Assembly (NCBI GenBank): GCA_026119935.1
Contig: JALRMH010000020.1
Coordinates: 1-64,000 of the forward strand
Direction of reading: 5' to 3'
DNA from: Endothia cerciana
Taxonomy: Eukaryota > Ascomycota > Sordariomycetes > Diaporthales > Cryphonectriaceae
Length of the DNA stretch: 64,000 nucleotides
Both the position numbers and the translations under genes were made by a program. Below, in pieces: positions 46,081 to 58,230 of the stretch. The notes under the pieces are model-generated. The model was not told the origin of the DNA, ran no database searches, and worked only from the letters and a program-made list of their open reading frames with translations. Numbering within the stretch: position 1 is the stretch's first letter; every line of letters starts with the position of its first letter.

Positions 46081-47206
46081 TTAAACACTCATGACAGCAG
46101 GTGAGAGGTCCTCGAGAAACTTCCACATAGTCCTCTCCTTGTATGCCTTCTTTTTCCAGTCGTTCGCTGTCTCGGGAAAAACATCTACCCCGTCAAATAA
46201 TGCTGTGTCGTGCGCAAAGACGAACCATACGTTCGGGTCGGCATCAGCAATTTGCGTCCGTTCAATCGTCTGGCATAACAGTGCTTCATTATCGGAAGAC
46301 TTTGGCTCGAGGAATGGCCCATCAGCTCTTCTACCGCGCTTCGTGTTCAACTGCCGGAATGCAGCGGCGGATCTACCCCCTACCGACAGCGGAAGCTGAT
46401 CCGGCAGAGGGAGGTATGGTGAAGGGCGGATCTCGCCGCCGTGATGACAGAGGTCTCCGCCCATTAGGATGAACGTGTCCGAGTCTGATCCCTCCCCGGC
46501 ACTCGAGGTTCGAGCGAGACCGCCCATGTGGCCCAGGCAGTGGCCCGGTGTGTCGAGGAGATAGAACGATCCGTCGCCAAAGAAGTCGAACGCAGGGAAC
46601 GGACCCGCTTTCAGATTGTGATTTGCGAAGTCGATCTCGCGGACTTCCCGGCCGCTGAGGTCCTGCTCTCTTACAGGCGCTTCCGGCTTCGTGGGATATC
46701 CCGGAAAGTGGGCGGCCTTGAAGCCTGGGCCCACGACGAGCTCCGTGCTCGACGGGAAGGTTGTGGGATCGCCAATGTGGTCAAAGTGATGGTGGCTATG
46801 AGCAGGGTCAGCTACGAGCAGGTCAGGCAGCTTTTCATACGAGTGACACCTGCCTCCAGATAACACTATTTATCTCGTGAGGATCCACGCCATGTCTCCT
46901 GATGATGTCTGCAACATGCTCCTTCGCATCCGCCTTCCATCCGTTGTTCTTGACAGAGTGCTGGATCCCCGGGATGTATCTCGTAAGGTCCAGATGCAGT
47001 CCTAGGTCGAACAATGCCTTCTTCCCGTCCGAGCTCTCGATCAGGAATGACCAGGTAGGCGCTATAGGGAAACCAGTGAGGCCCTCGGGTGGCGATTTAC
47101 ACAGCTGGCTGAATGTCATGCCGCCCAGTCGCATGGTCGAGTCGATAATACTGACTCTGGCTACGGCCCCAGACGGGACCGTGAACAGAGGCCGTTCCGC
47201 GGACAT
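46081..47206 (-). CDS. Metallo-beta-lactamase superfamily hydrolase (lactonase-like)
   Basis: Two exons (47206-46854, 46795-46081) give 355 residues. The zinc-binding motif HHHFDH (119-124) is created by the exon junction: AG|C restores Ser118 in VIWSHHHFDHIGD. Further metal ligands are provided by DTPGHCLGH and MGGDLCHH, and a C-terminal FVFAHDTALF supplies the last His. The fold hydrolyses lactones, thioesters or similar bonds; the substrate is unknown. No signal peptide is seen. The intron (46853-46796, 58 nt, branch AGCTGAC, acceptor CATAG) starts with GC, not GT. The nearest GT donor, four nucleotides further, would break the frame, so a GC-AG intron is the simplest reading. Confidence 0.85.
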
Positions 47207-48286
47207 GTTCCCTGTTTCGGGGTTTGAACTCTTACTCGAGGGAGGACTTTGTGCACGGCGGAAGAGGTCTCCACCTGCGACGGCCTAAGGTTGACATGAA
47301 GACCCGATGATGTCTGCCGACGTCCGTTGCCCGCCCTTGTCTGCCCACTAATGTAGCTTCTTTAGTCATGTCGATCCTCTCGTGCAGACGGCGGGCCGCA
47401 CCCCTCGGCACATGGACTAGTGCCGAGGAGGTTGACTTGCTGCACAGACTGGCAGGAGGCTAACGAGGGGGATATCGCGGAGGATGGTCGCCAGCCTCGA
47501 CGACAAGTAGGCAGGTGAGGTCTCTGCTGTCGCGAGCAAGCTCGAACAGGACAGACGGTGTCGAGGCCCGATCAGACCTCGCATGATGAGGGTCGCCGAG
47601 GGTTCTGGTCAGCACCCACGGACACGACCGAAGCCCGCACGAACAGGATCCCTCTGATTACACTTTCACAACATTAGCACCTGGTGCTCCGCAGGCTGCC
47701 CCATCTGCTCACCCTGTTTTCGTCTGAAGGTGAGGGCAACTATGCTGTGTTCTTCATCAGCACATGTAGGAGACGGTCCTGCGGATTATGTCACGTCGTA
47801 CTTGGACAGGTTCCACTCCCGGTGTGTATTAACTTCCGGATATACCACGGCGTTAGATCTTGATGTCTCTGCGCCCACGGCACCGATGTAGGGCCCTGGC
47901 AGAGGAGCCAGGGCGTCTGGGACCGAGCCCGGCACCGATGCTGGCGGGGTTAAGCAGTAGGAGCGGGAAGCTTCCGGAGTTTGAAGCTGTTGCTGTGACG
48001 CAAGAGCCTGGAGAGATTGTGTAGGAAATATTCGAGCAGCCGGTGGAGAGGGGTGGAGGCGTTCCACAGAGGCGTTCCAAAAAAGTCTCAAAAGCCCCCA
48101 TTGCGAAATCAAGATAAGAACACATCCGCCTCCCATCGTCCTCCAACTATCCTGTCAGACACTCTATACAGTACTTGAGCCGCACAATCGTCCCACACTA
48201 GAACTTTGCCGCATCCAGCCTCATATCATCCATCATCACAAGCACGCCAGCAACCCCGTGACGACGTAGTCCTCTAGATCTTCAAG
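47207..48286. other. Divergent promoter region, lactonase-like / dienelactone hydrolase
   Basis: One kilobase between divergent start codons. An open frame at 47786-48136 (-) begins with a myristoylation-like MGGG, but it has no family resemblance, so no gene is called. Confidence 0.5.
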
Positions 48287-49217
48287 ATGGCGTCCAACCC
48301 ACCTGCGCAGTGCTGCACCGTCGGTGTCAAGCATGAGTGAGTTGACCTTTCTTGGTCGTCTAGTGACCCTCCCTCCAGCGAATGTTCTGGCCACGATATG
48401 AGAGACAGCCCAGCTTACCAACGCCCAGCGGCGAGCCCACCGGCACCATGATCAAGGTCGGCAAGTACGACGCCTACGTCGCCGAGCCCAAGGGCAAGAA
48501 GCACGACGGCGCCGCGCTTCTGTACGTCCAGGACATCTTCGGCATCTGGCAGAACGCCCAGCTGATGGCCGACCAATTCGCCGCCAACGGCTACTACACC
48601 ATCATCGTTGATATCTTCAACGGCGACACCCTCCCCGCAGAGCGCCCCGAGGGCTTCGACGTCATGAAGTGGATCACCGAGGGCACGGACGGCAAGAACC
48701 CTCATACCAAGGAATACATCGACCCCATTGTCGAGCTGTCCGTGAAGTACCTTAAGGAGCAGGGCTTCACCAAGATCGGCGGGGTGGGCTACTGCTTCGG
48801 CGCAAAGGTCAGCCTCTCTCCCCCTCACCCTTTACCTCCTCATCCTCTGCCTTCTTTCCAGATAGCAAAGTCTCTAACCTGTCCGCTCCGTTTCAGTACC
48901 TCGTCCGTCACTACAAGGATGGGATCAAGGTCGGCTTCGTCGCCCACCCCTCCTTTATCGATGAGGACGAGCTGGCCGCCATCACCGGCCCCTTGTCCAT
49001 CGCCGCCGCCGAGACCGACCAGATCTTCCCCGCCGAGAAACGCCACAAATCCGAGGAGATCCTGATCAAGACTGGCCAACCCTACCAGATCAACCTCTAC
49101 AGCGGCGTCGTTCACGGCTTCGCGGTCCGCTGCGACCTGTCCAAGAAGGTCGAGAAGTTCGCCAAGGAGCAGGCCTTCTTGCAAGCTGTTGCTTGGTTTG
49201 ACGAGCACCTGTTGTGA
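48287..49217 (+). CDS. Dienelactone hydrolase family protein
   Basis: Three exons (48287-48336, 48429-48807, 48897-49217) give 249 residues. The catalytic triad of the family is visible: Cys139 in GVGYCFGAK, Asp184 in AAAETDQIFP and His216 in YSGVVHGFAV. DIFGIWQNAQLMADQFA is the usual substrate-pocket segment. Such enzymes open lactone rings such as dienelactones in aromatic degradation; many fungal members have unknown substrates. No secretion signal is present. Introns are 48337-48428 (GTGAGT...CCAG) and 48808-48896 (GTCAGC...TTCAG). The first exon encodes MASNPPAQCCTVGVKH, a conserved N-terminus in fungal homologues, which fixes the start. Confidence 0.92.
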
Positions 49218-51890
49218 ATCGCCGAGTTGAGGACGGCGAGGCTGTGAGGCAACGGTGTACAAGGGTCACAAAGGGCACAGTAGATTGCAGCGGAAAAGCT
49301 CCGATGCGGCTATTTTGCAGAAGATGTCCCGTCCGTAGGTAAGCCAGAGGAGGAAAGGCACATCTAAGAACACAAGAAGAAAAAGAAAGAAGAAAAAAAA
49401 AAAATTCGATCACACTAGTGTTTGACTGGCAACATGACCCCGTACCTCGCATTTATGCACTGGGTCTCCACTTGCACCTTTTCGCTGCGATTGGTCACCA
49501 AGCAGCATGATCCTATTCCGTTGCTCTTATCCTGTCATGGCTAGTTCAACTGGCCTGCCACCCATTCTACTGTTCTGGAATCTCCCACGCCACGCTCCTA
49601 AATCAGTTCTGGCCACTTACAACATCAAGCACGAAATCTCAATTTGCAATAACTCCTATGCCGCTTCACGGCATAGACCTTGTCGCCAGCGTCGACGGCA
49701 GCAACATCACCTTCATGTGGCCCTCGCGGTCCACATCGGATGTAAACTTGTTCAGTAACACATGATGGGTACATGACACACAATGGGTGCAGAGGATGTT
49801 TTCCTACGTCTAGGACTCGAAAGGCAGAGTAAGCCTCGCTTGCATACATGGCCAAGACATCTTTAGACGCTGGACCTCAGTGTATGATAACTGCCTGAAA
49901 AGTCACTTGTGCATGATCTCGTCCATGCTGGGAGCTGTTCCAGGGATGGCTAGGAAGACTGTACTGCCTCAGGCGAGGACAGAACCCCCCTCCCAAAACA
50001 ACACCCTTTCTTTTTTTGTCTCGCTTATTAGGCTCTTCTAGGAGCTGGGCCCTGACTCTTCTGTACAGGATGAATCTTGAATTCAGTGTCCGCGGCGAAT
50101 TCTGACTGGGGTGTTCTGAGTCGTACCAGCACCATCGCCGGTTTTCATAATGCTGTGGTGCGCCTCGTCAACCATTTTAGAGATAACCCGAATGACATTG
50201 CTAGTATCTTCGAGCACCTCCTGGGCCAAGAGGGCAGTCATGCACTTATTCCACCTCTTCTATGGGTAGATAGAACCATTAGTTCGTCTCTCCTACCAGT
50301 ATCTGTTCTTGGCACGGTTCATAAGCAGTTCACGAGCAGAAGCCAACGTTTACGACGGGTAAGCAGAATCTATACCAGTCAAACGACGTAAGCAAATTAT
50401 TATGTTCAGCTATTTACGCGCATGGAGCTGTTCATCAGCGATGTATCAGAGGTAGATAGGTGCCCAGGCGGGGGAAGCTGGAGGAAGAAACTGGAGGAGG
50501 ATGTCATGCCTTCCAAGAAGGGAACATCATAAAGCACCGCAAGAGTAACCGGGCAGAAGATAACTGAGCTAGGAGGCTCTCGAGAGCATAGTATATATTC
50601 TAAAGCGTTCTCGAAAACGGCTAAAGCAAATAGCAAAGCTATTCCATCTAGACCGACTCTCGTGCCTCGTCGGAGAAGGCCTCTTTCCCTTTACATAAAC
50701 CGCATACGCCTCATAAATAGTTTATAGATGATAAGCCGTTGATAAGGCGTTAACGTGCTTATGGATTAAAGGACAAACTATCACGCTCCGTGACCGGCAC
50801 GCATTGGACCTCGAGCTCAGCTATACGACCTTTGCGTACTCTGACCAATGAGGCAGGCCTCATCAATATAATTACAGAGTTCTATCCCATGGGCGAGACT
50901 ATGCCATGCCAGCCGGCCCATCTCTGTGACGTCGTCGCCAACATTAGCTACCCCATGATCCACACAGGTAAAGTGGACGGCCATGGAAGTCGCACGAAAT
51001 TCATGATGTTGTAGCATCCTCAACCTCAGCGGATGCCCACGGGTCCTAGTCCGCCAGCTACCGGGACATGAAAAGCGAACAGTCAAGGCTAGAGGCTTGG
51101 CAAAGATCCTTCTCGAAGTAATCAAGGGGAATTTGAGCGTTTGGGACGGGATACCCCGGAATTTATTATTACAGAGCGGCAAGTTATGGGACATATGCCG
51201 GCGGGGACAGTGCTGATCTGTGTTGAGTGGCACTGCACAAAGATTACCAGCTAGTAGCATTCTCAAGAAAGTCGTGAGTACTTCGAATCAGTGTGGCAAC
51301 TATCAGCAACACTCCTTACATTTCATTTCTTGTGGAACTTGTGCAGGGTTTACAAAAGCTCAGTGTAGCAGGAGCATGCTCTCTGAAATTTTCCTTTCAC
51401 GCTGGCCATGAGCACCATCTTTCCAACATTGTCTGTCCTGATCCACCAGCATGCGATGCTTGGAGCAAAAGCTGAGGTCATGCTCTTTCAACGACAACTA
51501 GCCAGAGAATGCTGGTGTTGGAGTTAGCTCATAGAAATTCTGCTCCAGTCGAACGCTGGTCATTGCCGATCAATACTGCATCGGCGGATTTTTCTACTCC
51601 TGACATGTTCACAATTGTTAGCTGCTGCCGCTAACAAAAAGGTCAAGCCATTTTCTCTGTATTGACAGAGGTGGGCCATTTATAGCCATGAGGCAAAGCT
51701 GTTGTGCTAAACGGTCAAATTGGTGAGCAGGCGAATCAGTGGGAAGTTGGAGACCCGTATGTCTGTGAGGTGGGTTCATGAGGTAGCCTTGTTGAGCTTC
51801 GAAGGATCCCCTAGCTAGGTTGAAGCATTATAGTATGGTCATCTTGCTGATCTAGAGCGACTAAACATGATGCCTATCTCATCATTCGCA

Positions 51891-51897
51891 TATAAAG
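51891..51897 (+). promoter_or_regulatory. TATA-like box of cysteine-rich secreted protein gene
   Basis: TATAAAG lies about 150 nt upstream of the start codon of the small secreted protein and just before a CA microsatellite. It is a plausible core promoter element; no other motif is assigned. Confidence 0.35.
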
Positions 51898-51949
51898 TAT
51901 CCCAAAACTCCCCAGGTATGGTCGATGTGTCTCATTCCTACATCACTCT

Positions 51950-51954
<5 letters not shown>

Positions 51955-51978
<24 letters not shown>
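51955..51978. repeat. (AC)n microsatellite
   Basis: About 12 AC dinucleotide units in the presumed 5' leader or promoter of the small secreted protein gene. Confidence 0.85.
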
Positions 51979-51980
<2 letters not shown>

Positions 51981-52039
51981 TCGATTCTGAGTTTTACATC
52001 TTCCAAGCCTCCTCCAGAAGCCTAGCACCGTACTACAAA

Positions 52040-52370
52040 ATGCATTACTCCAAGGTAAATTAACTTCATGAGAAAATCCCCCACGAATCTTAAGCTGAGT
52101 GGCTGACGACACAAGCAGAATCTCCTCGTTCTAACCCCCTTTGCCGTCGTGTCCGTGGCTATCCCTAAGAGCAACGGAGACAGTTTCGACATAGTCGCCA
52201 GACAAGACAACTGCATCTATGGCGGCGACTGTGAAACATGCATTGAACGTGGCGAAGGAGATTGTTCCCTTCAGTGCACGTGCGATACCGAGAATCCGAA
52301 TGAATGTCTGCTCTGCTCCAGCGAGTGTATCACTCGAGTCCAGAGTGAATACTGTTCAAGCTGCTCCTGA
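52040..52370 (+). CDS. Small secreted cysteine-rich protein (effector candidate)
   Basis: Two exons (52040-52054 and 52119-52370) give 88 residues. Exon 1 encodes only MHYSK. The 64-nt intron (GTAAAT, branch GGCTGAC, acceptor GCAG) joins it to NLLVLTPFAVVSVA, creating a complete signal peptide with likely cleavage after Ala19. The mature part has 11 cysteines (NCIYGGDCETC, GDCSLQCTC, NECLLCSSEC and a terminal YCSSCS) and is acidic, with no transmembrane segment. The odd cysteine number implies either one free thiol or a missed terminal residue. No known hydrophobin, CFEM or LysM pattern fits. Size, Cys content and gene-poor surroundings are those of fungal effector or antimicrobial-type proteins, but function is unproven. 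Confidence 0.7.
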
Positions 52371-54383
52371 GTGGCTCCGTGGATCCCAGACATAGATGCT
52401 CGGTGGTAGGAAGGGCAGGGATTTATTGTGGTCACATAACGGTCATCGACTTGTGCGGGAGGTTTTGTTTCTATGTACACTTCTTAGGAGAGGAGAACTC
52501 GGTCTTGTAATACTTGCAGCACGAGTTTACGCTAGGTTTCTATTGCTGTCGGACTCGAGAAATATAATCATCACCTCATCCTTTGGACTGAACCACGACG
52601 TATTTCTTGGGACGGATTGGATTATCAAGCCTTTACGAATATGTAGCCGAAAGATTTCCTCCCTAAGTAAATTTTCAGAGGCTTGCATCCTGATCATACA
52701 GAGGCGGGACTAAGTACACACTGGACTTGATCAGACAAGTTGATACTTCTGTAAGAGGGACTTTGAACTGACGCTCTACGTTGCTTGGGTCTTCGCAAAA
52801 ACTACCAACATACTGGGTATGTGTTACTACGCTAGCAATATCCTAGCCGAAGCTATTCAGGGAGCCTACCACTCATATTGTCGTTAAGACGCCACGCAAC
52901 CCTCCCGCATTCTCCGACAACTATGTTTAAGATGCCGCTCTAGGCATTTTGCCGGTAGAAAAGCATCACTTTCTAGGCTTCGGAGCGCCACGCACTGATC
53001 TGGACACCGGTGAGCATCGAGCAGACACCTAACCCTCTCTAGACCTCGTACCCCCGGCCGGCCTTCAGAGCTAGATCACGAGACAGACACAGGTGGCATT
53101 TGAGGTTTAAAAAGATATTGCACAAATAATCTAACTTGTAGAGCCAACACAACGTGGAAGGTCCTCGCGCTCGCCACTTTTCGTTGATTCGTTGGCGAGG
53201 GTAGATTAAGCACGCCCTGAAACGGCTCTGCGCCACCCCAATATCTCCTCCCAAACAACCATGATAGCCCAGTAAGAGATCTGTATTTCTCTTGTTTGTT
53301 GCGATAGCTCTAAGGAGGGTGGGTGGTTGCAGAATTGTATCATTCAGAGGCTGGAGCTTTGACTGCCTCATTCCGAAGGTCCTCAAGGCCGGCTGTTGAT
53401 CGTCGTTATGCAAAGCCCATATCGGAAGCAGCACATGAGCACAGCAGCTTTCAACCTCATAGTGCTTAGTGCCGTCATATGATACCCTACATGGGTTTTC
53501 TCCTTCAATGAACATCTAAAGGTCCGTATGCGGAACGCATGATTCGGAGGCAGATCTATGTAGGGCAACCCCCGGAGTCTACCTCACCGAGTTTCCCATT
53601 CTGGAGCGAGGTCACCCGAACATTTGTCGACCCGACTCTTTGGAAACATGCGGGGAAGGCCGATCATCCTGGCCAAGAAAAAAGCAAGCGATATAGTCTC
53701 CTTGGCACCCGATTTGGTTCACACAGCATTGTAATGGCACCGTGGGACAACGTGCAATGCAGGAGAGATCCAGGTGCAGGATTATTCAAGTGAGCCAAAG
53801 AATAATGTCCTGGTTATCACGCCTGCGGAAAAAGCAACTGCTGCTGAGCAGCAAGGAAAGTCTTCTCGTCACAAAGTTTCCTCGAGGCCCCTGTTGTCCT
53901 GAAGGATTGTCAGCTGTCGAACGGTGCAGACCTCCCGTCTAACCGGGAATTTATCCATGACCTCTGCATGGTCATACCCCACGGAGACGTGCTTCCATTT
54001 ATGCCTGCATGGGTTCTAGCAAGGCCCTTGGATCCTTTGGGCATGGTATGAATTCACCAGAAGCTCGTTCAGCCACTGGCGAGGTCTCGTCATACACCAC
54101 CAAACCAGGTCGCCAATGGAGTCGCGTTCTGTATATTGATTTTGGCTTATGTGTTGTGTTCTTTTTCTTCTGCCACGACGTTTACGATTAATGGGAGGGT
54201 TCTGAGGAATATCAGAAGCAGATATAGCAAAGATGGTTAGCATAAACGAGCCCTACACCCGCCTACCAAATTCTGCTTTCCTAAGTACTCTGACCTTTTG
54301 TCTCGTCAACCTGGCGAAACATTCGACCATAGCCCCCACCCACGGAGTCTCTTCTCAATTAGACCCTCCCTCGATAGGTCAAG
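52371..54383. other. Gene-poor stretch, possible eroded coding remnants
   Basis: No intact gene is supported. Frames near 53539-53793 (+), 53742-53942 (+) and 53039-53515 (-) carry coding-like strings but shift frame and stop without splice signals, and I recognise none of them. The right end should hold the promoter of the transporter gene. Confidence 0.45.
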
Positions 54384-56191
54384 ATGGCAAAAGCCGGTGC
54401 ACGAAGAGTCCGGGCTGAGCTTCAAAAGGCCCGGGCTGGAGGCCCAAGGTTCGAGAAGGTAACCTGGTACAGGGAGCCTCACCTCCGGAAGCTGTATGCC
54501 ATGTCGCTCGTCCTCATGATCGCCTCCAGCACAACTGGATATGATGGTAGCTTGATCAACACATCCCAGCAGCTCCAGCTATGGCAGGACTTCTTTGGAG
54601 AGGCCATTGCGGACAACAACAAGCTCGGAATCCTGGTAAACATGTTCAACATCGGGTCGATCGTGTCCTTCCTTATCACGCCTTACGTTGCAGATCACTT
54701 CGGCCGTAAGGTTGCCATAGTTTTTGGATGTATATTCATGGTTTCCGGTGGATGCATGACTGCCTTCTGCAACGGCTATGCCAGTAAGTCTATGCCATGA
54801 ACCCAGTGCAGTGACAGAGGAATCGCTGAGCACACGCTCAGTGTACATCTGCGGTCGTTTTGCCCTTGGGTTCGGCAATTCGTTGTCACAGATGGCATCC
54901 CCTTTGCTGCTTACCGAAATTTGTCACCCCCAGCATCGTGGTCCTGTCACAGCTATCTACAACTGTCTGTGGAATTTCGGTGCCTTACGTGAGTCCCGCC
55001 GCCGGAGAACCCATTGTCGTAGAATGCAGACGCTGACAGATGTGAAGTCGTCTCCTCGATTGGATGGGGCACCGCATACATCCCAAACGACTGGTCGTGG
55101 CGCTCCATCACACTCATTCAGGTTGTCCCGTCAGTAGTGCAGTTGTTATTCATTTGGTGGTTGCCTGAGTCACCCCGATACCTCGTCAACAAGGATCGAA
55201 ACGACGAGGCTTTGCTGGTTCTGTCCAAGTACCACGCCGGTGGAAACGTACACGATGCAATTGTCCAATTCGAGTACCTGGAAATCAAGCAGACGATCCA
55301 GATGGACCGAGATACCGACAGAGCAACCTCGTACCTCGACTTCTTCCGGACGAAAGGAAATAGATGGCGACTGGCGATCATCGTCTCTCTAGGGGTCATT
55401 TCGCAATATTCTGGTAACGCCCTCTTTTCGAACTACATGAATACCATCTACGAGGGTGCTGGCATCGTGCATCAGAGCCAGAAACTGGCCATCTCCACGG
55501 GCAAGACCATTCTTGACTTGATCGTCACGATATGCGCCGCCTTGAACGTTGACCGATTCGGACGTCGTCCTTTGTTCCTGATATCCACTGCCGGGATGGT
55601 GGTGTCATTCGCCTGCTGGACCGCCACAGGTGCAGTGTACGAGAACTCGGGGCTGACCAACGTCCAGAGTGGCTATGCCCAACTTTTCTTCATCTGGATC
55701 TTCGGAATATTTTACGACATTGGATTCTCTGGTCTCCTAGTAGCTTATGCTTTGGAGGTCCTCCCCTTTCATCTGCGTGCGAAAGGCATGATGATAATGA
55801 ACATCACCGTCCAGGCGATTCTCGCAGTGGGAAAGTGCGTGCCTCTTCCATTCAGTTTGCCAATTTGCATATCACTGATAGACCATCTAGTCAAACGAAC
55901 AAGATCGCGTGGGACACTTTCCCGAAGCATTGGTACTTCATGCTGTTCTATACGGTTTGGGATGTGATGGAGCTCATATTCGTCTGGTTCTTCTACGTTG
56001 AGACTAAGGGACCGACACTCGAAGAAATTGCTCGTATATTCGACGGAGACGATGCGGTGGCTCACATCGACCTTCACGAGATTGCGAAAGGCATCCATGG
56101 AGAATATGATAATGACTTTCGCTATGACTCTTATATGCCGCAACGAGGAAGCGCGGCGCGCAGGTATTATTCTGAAAGGCGCCGACACTGA
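54384..56191 (+). CDS. MFS sugar transporter (lactose/hexose permease-like)
   Basis: Four exons (54384-54783, 54842-54988, 55048-55834, 55891-56191) give 544 residues, with about 12 hydrophobic helices. Sugar-porter signatures are present: TGYDGSLINTSQQLQLW after helix 1, YVADHFGRKVAIVFG (loop 2-3), GRFALGFGN, the PESPRYLVNKDR motif after helix 6, VDRFGRRPLFL (loop 8-9) and VETKGPTLEEIARIFDG after helix 12. It would import a mono- or disaccharide at the plasma membrane. The overall pattern is closest to the fungal lactose-permease group, but the substrate cannot be read from sequence. Introns of 58, 59 and 56 nt (GTAAGT, GTGAGT, GTGCGT donors) all preserve frame. It is convergent with the SNG1-family gene. 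Confidence 0.92.
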
Positions 56192-56557
56192 GCCCCATGG
56201 TATTCACAATCAGAAAGGTCTTGGCCTCTTGCATGCGAGAGGCTCTTCGATAGTTCCACATATTAAGTACATTCAGTATCATTTTCTCACATGCCCGGCC
56301 TCGACATGCCACATATCTGATTGTGAACTCTCTCTGGGTATTCTAGTGCTTTGTGCCATCTGCGCTTCATAAAAAATGCGATTCCTTGCCTGACCTTGAT
56401 GCTTAAAACTGTGACCTCTGCTGTATTTGTCCCTCTGGGAACACCCATTCTGCCTCATGAGCCTCAAAGTCTGGCTCTTGGGGTAGAATGCGGGCCCAAT
56501 AATAAAGCCGGTGCTAAAGACCAGCGATAGTGAAATCCTCGAGACCGCTTCCATAGC
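56192..56557. other. Convergent intergenic spacer
   Basis: 366 nt between the transporter and SNG1-family stop codons. No feature is supported. Confidence 0.6.
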
Positions 56558-58230
56558 TTACACACCTCTAAGGAATCCTCTCTTGCGAATGGGTGGCTTT
56601 TCCCCCTTTTCTTTCCGGAGTTCTTTCTCCCCATCCTCCGTCTGTACCACGTAGCGGTCCTTATCTTTTTCGGCCTGCCTCTTCTCCCGCTCCCCCTTCC
56701 AGCGCATGAAATAACAGCAGAAGGGAAACAAGGCAGTGTTGATAGCCACCCAAGCACACAATATTCCCACATTCAGGCCGATCCTGGAATGCAGATCAAA
56801 TAACAACTGTCGACTCGCCTCGACAATGTTATGAAGCGGCCAAGCATAGCCCCACCCGTAAAAGCCCGGGGCCAGGTCGAGACTGTAGAAGGATGTCGAA
56901 ACGTTCGAGATGACCCAGAAGACAAGCCACAAGGCGACCCAGGGTTGACCGACGATCATTGCGACATTCTCACAGGCCAGACCGAGTGCGATCATCCCTA
57001 GGTAGTTCACTAGCCAGTATATGACAAAAGTGGCATGGCCATATGCCGTTGCACCTGTAGAGGGAGGAGAGTAGACGTGGCTTGTTGGTGGTTGCGTGAA
57101 GGGAATTTGGAAGGCAAGAGAGATGAGCGAGTAGGCAAGGCTAATGAAACAATATGCCGCGATAGTGGCGAGCCAGCGCCAGATGATGAGTTGCCAAAAG
57201 TGTAGTGGCGGATGATCTTGCGGCTGGATATATTTCTAGTGATGCCTGTTAATTATGTCAAGTCGGTGTTGATAATGTCGTAGTACTCACCATGTGGATA
57301 GGCAGAAAGAAGGAAAAAGAGAAGAATGCCATGATGATGAGATAAATGAGGCCGATATTGACGGTAGGTGTCGCGGAAGGCGGCTGAAAGGGTCGCAAGT
57401 CGTAGAGAAGGGGAGCAACGCCCGGATTAACAGCTGCAGACGCCCTCGCCAAATTCTCCCGGGTTAGGCTGGTGTTTGACATGATCATCTGTCCCCACAT
57501 CGGCCCGAACATGACATTGAACTCTTCTATAAACTTAATGAGGTAGGGCAAGATATCGCTTTGCATCGTGGTCGAGTCTCGAGCCGACTGGATGACGATC
57601 TGGACAGCTCCCGTGGGGTCGTATGAGGCATTGCCGGCCGCAACCGCCTCTTGCAAGAGAGCTGTAGCGTTCGGGTTGATAACGATGGCAGCCCATGAAT
57701 CCCACCTGTATACTCCCTCGCGGACCTGAAGTGGGTCATTGTTGAACTGTGACGGAGGCACCGTGGTGTATCCCAGCGACGGCTCAGGCGAGTTGAATAA
57801 TTGCTGGGTCATCTTTGTGACGGCAGGACCGACGACTGGCTGAACATTGTTGTACGGCGCTACTTGACCGTCGAAATCCACCACATGTACCACAATAGCT
57901 CGCAGATTTTCATCGACTCTAACGAGCACGCCCCAGTATAGTGACAAGGTTGCCATGATGGCAACCAATAAGATCAGAACTTTGTTTCAGCGTCAGTACC
58001 TACATCGGGGCTGAGGCCAGTGGTCAAGGTTTCAGAGACTTATACGACTTACCAGTTCTAGACCATAGCAAAATTATGTGCCTTCGTACTTTGCTCATGC
58101 GATGGTGCCAGAATCCAACGGAGTGATGGGGCTGGTGCTCCTTGAGATGACCGAATCCGGGGGATCGCTCGTAATCTTCGTCAGGACTCTCGACCACATC
58201 ACCGTTGGTCCTCTCATTCAGGGCCGCCAT
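56558..58230 (-). CDS. SNG1: SNG1-family (DUF3533) membrane protein
   Basis: Three exons (58230-58053, 57979-57291, 57235-56558) give 514 residues. The hydrophilic N-terminus (MAALNERTNGDVVESPDEDY) is followed by one transmembrane helix (VLILLVAIMATLSLYWG), then a large extracytosolic domain with NNDPLQVREGVYRWDSWAAI and NATALL, characteristic of the family. Five further helices follow (starting INIGLIYLIIMAFFSFSF), then a charged cytosolic tail. Yeast Sng1 confers resistance to nitrosoguanidine and influences plasma membrane lipid asymmetry; mechanism in filamentous fungi is unknown. Introns are 58052-57980 (GTAAGT...AAAG) and 57290-57236 (GTGAGT...CTAG, branch TTAAC). The terminal KRGFLRGV tail is intact. 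Confidence 0.85.

Larger units (their letters stand above)
49218..52039. other. Gene-poor, AT-richer stretch
   Basis: No gene can be supported in 2.8 kb. Composition falls below that of the flanking genes, and only short frames remain (for example 50077-50391 plus, 50817-51266 minus). None shows a domain, signal peptide or splice pattern I recognise. A poly-A run lies at 49388-49402 and a CA repeat at 51955-51978. It probably contains eroded sequence and the promoter of the small secreted protein gene. Confidence 0.5.

Noticed and set aside
47786..48136. Minus-strand frame beginning MGGGCVL, possible myristoylated protein
   Set aside because: No family resemblance and no support beyond an open frame in a promoter region; the start motif alone is weak evidence.
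50077..50391. Plus-strand frame considered as a transposase fragment
   Set aside because: No catalytic triad, terminal repeats or recognisable family sequence could be seen.
53039..53942. Several coding-like frames on both strands
   Set aside because: They shift frame and stop without splice sites, and none is recognisable; recorded only as possible eroded sequence.
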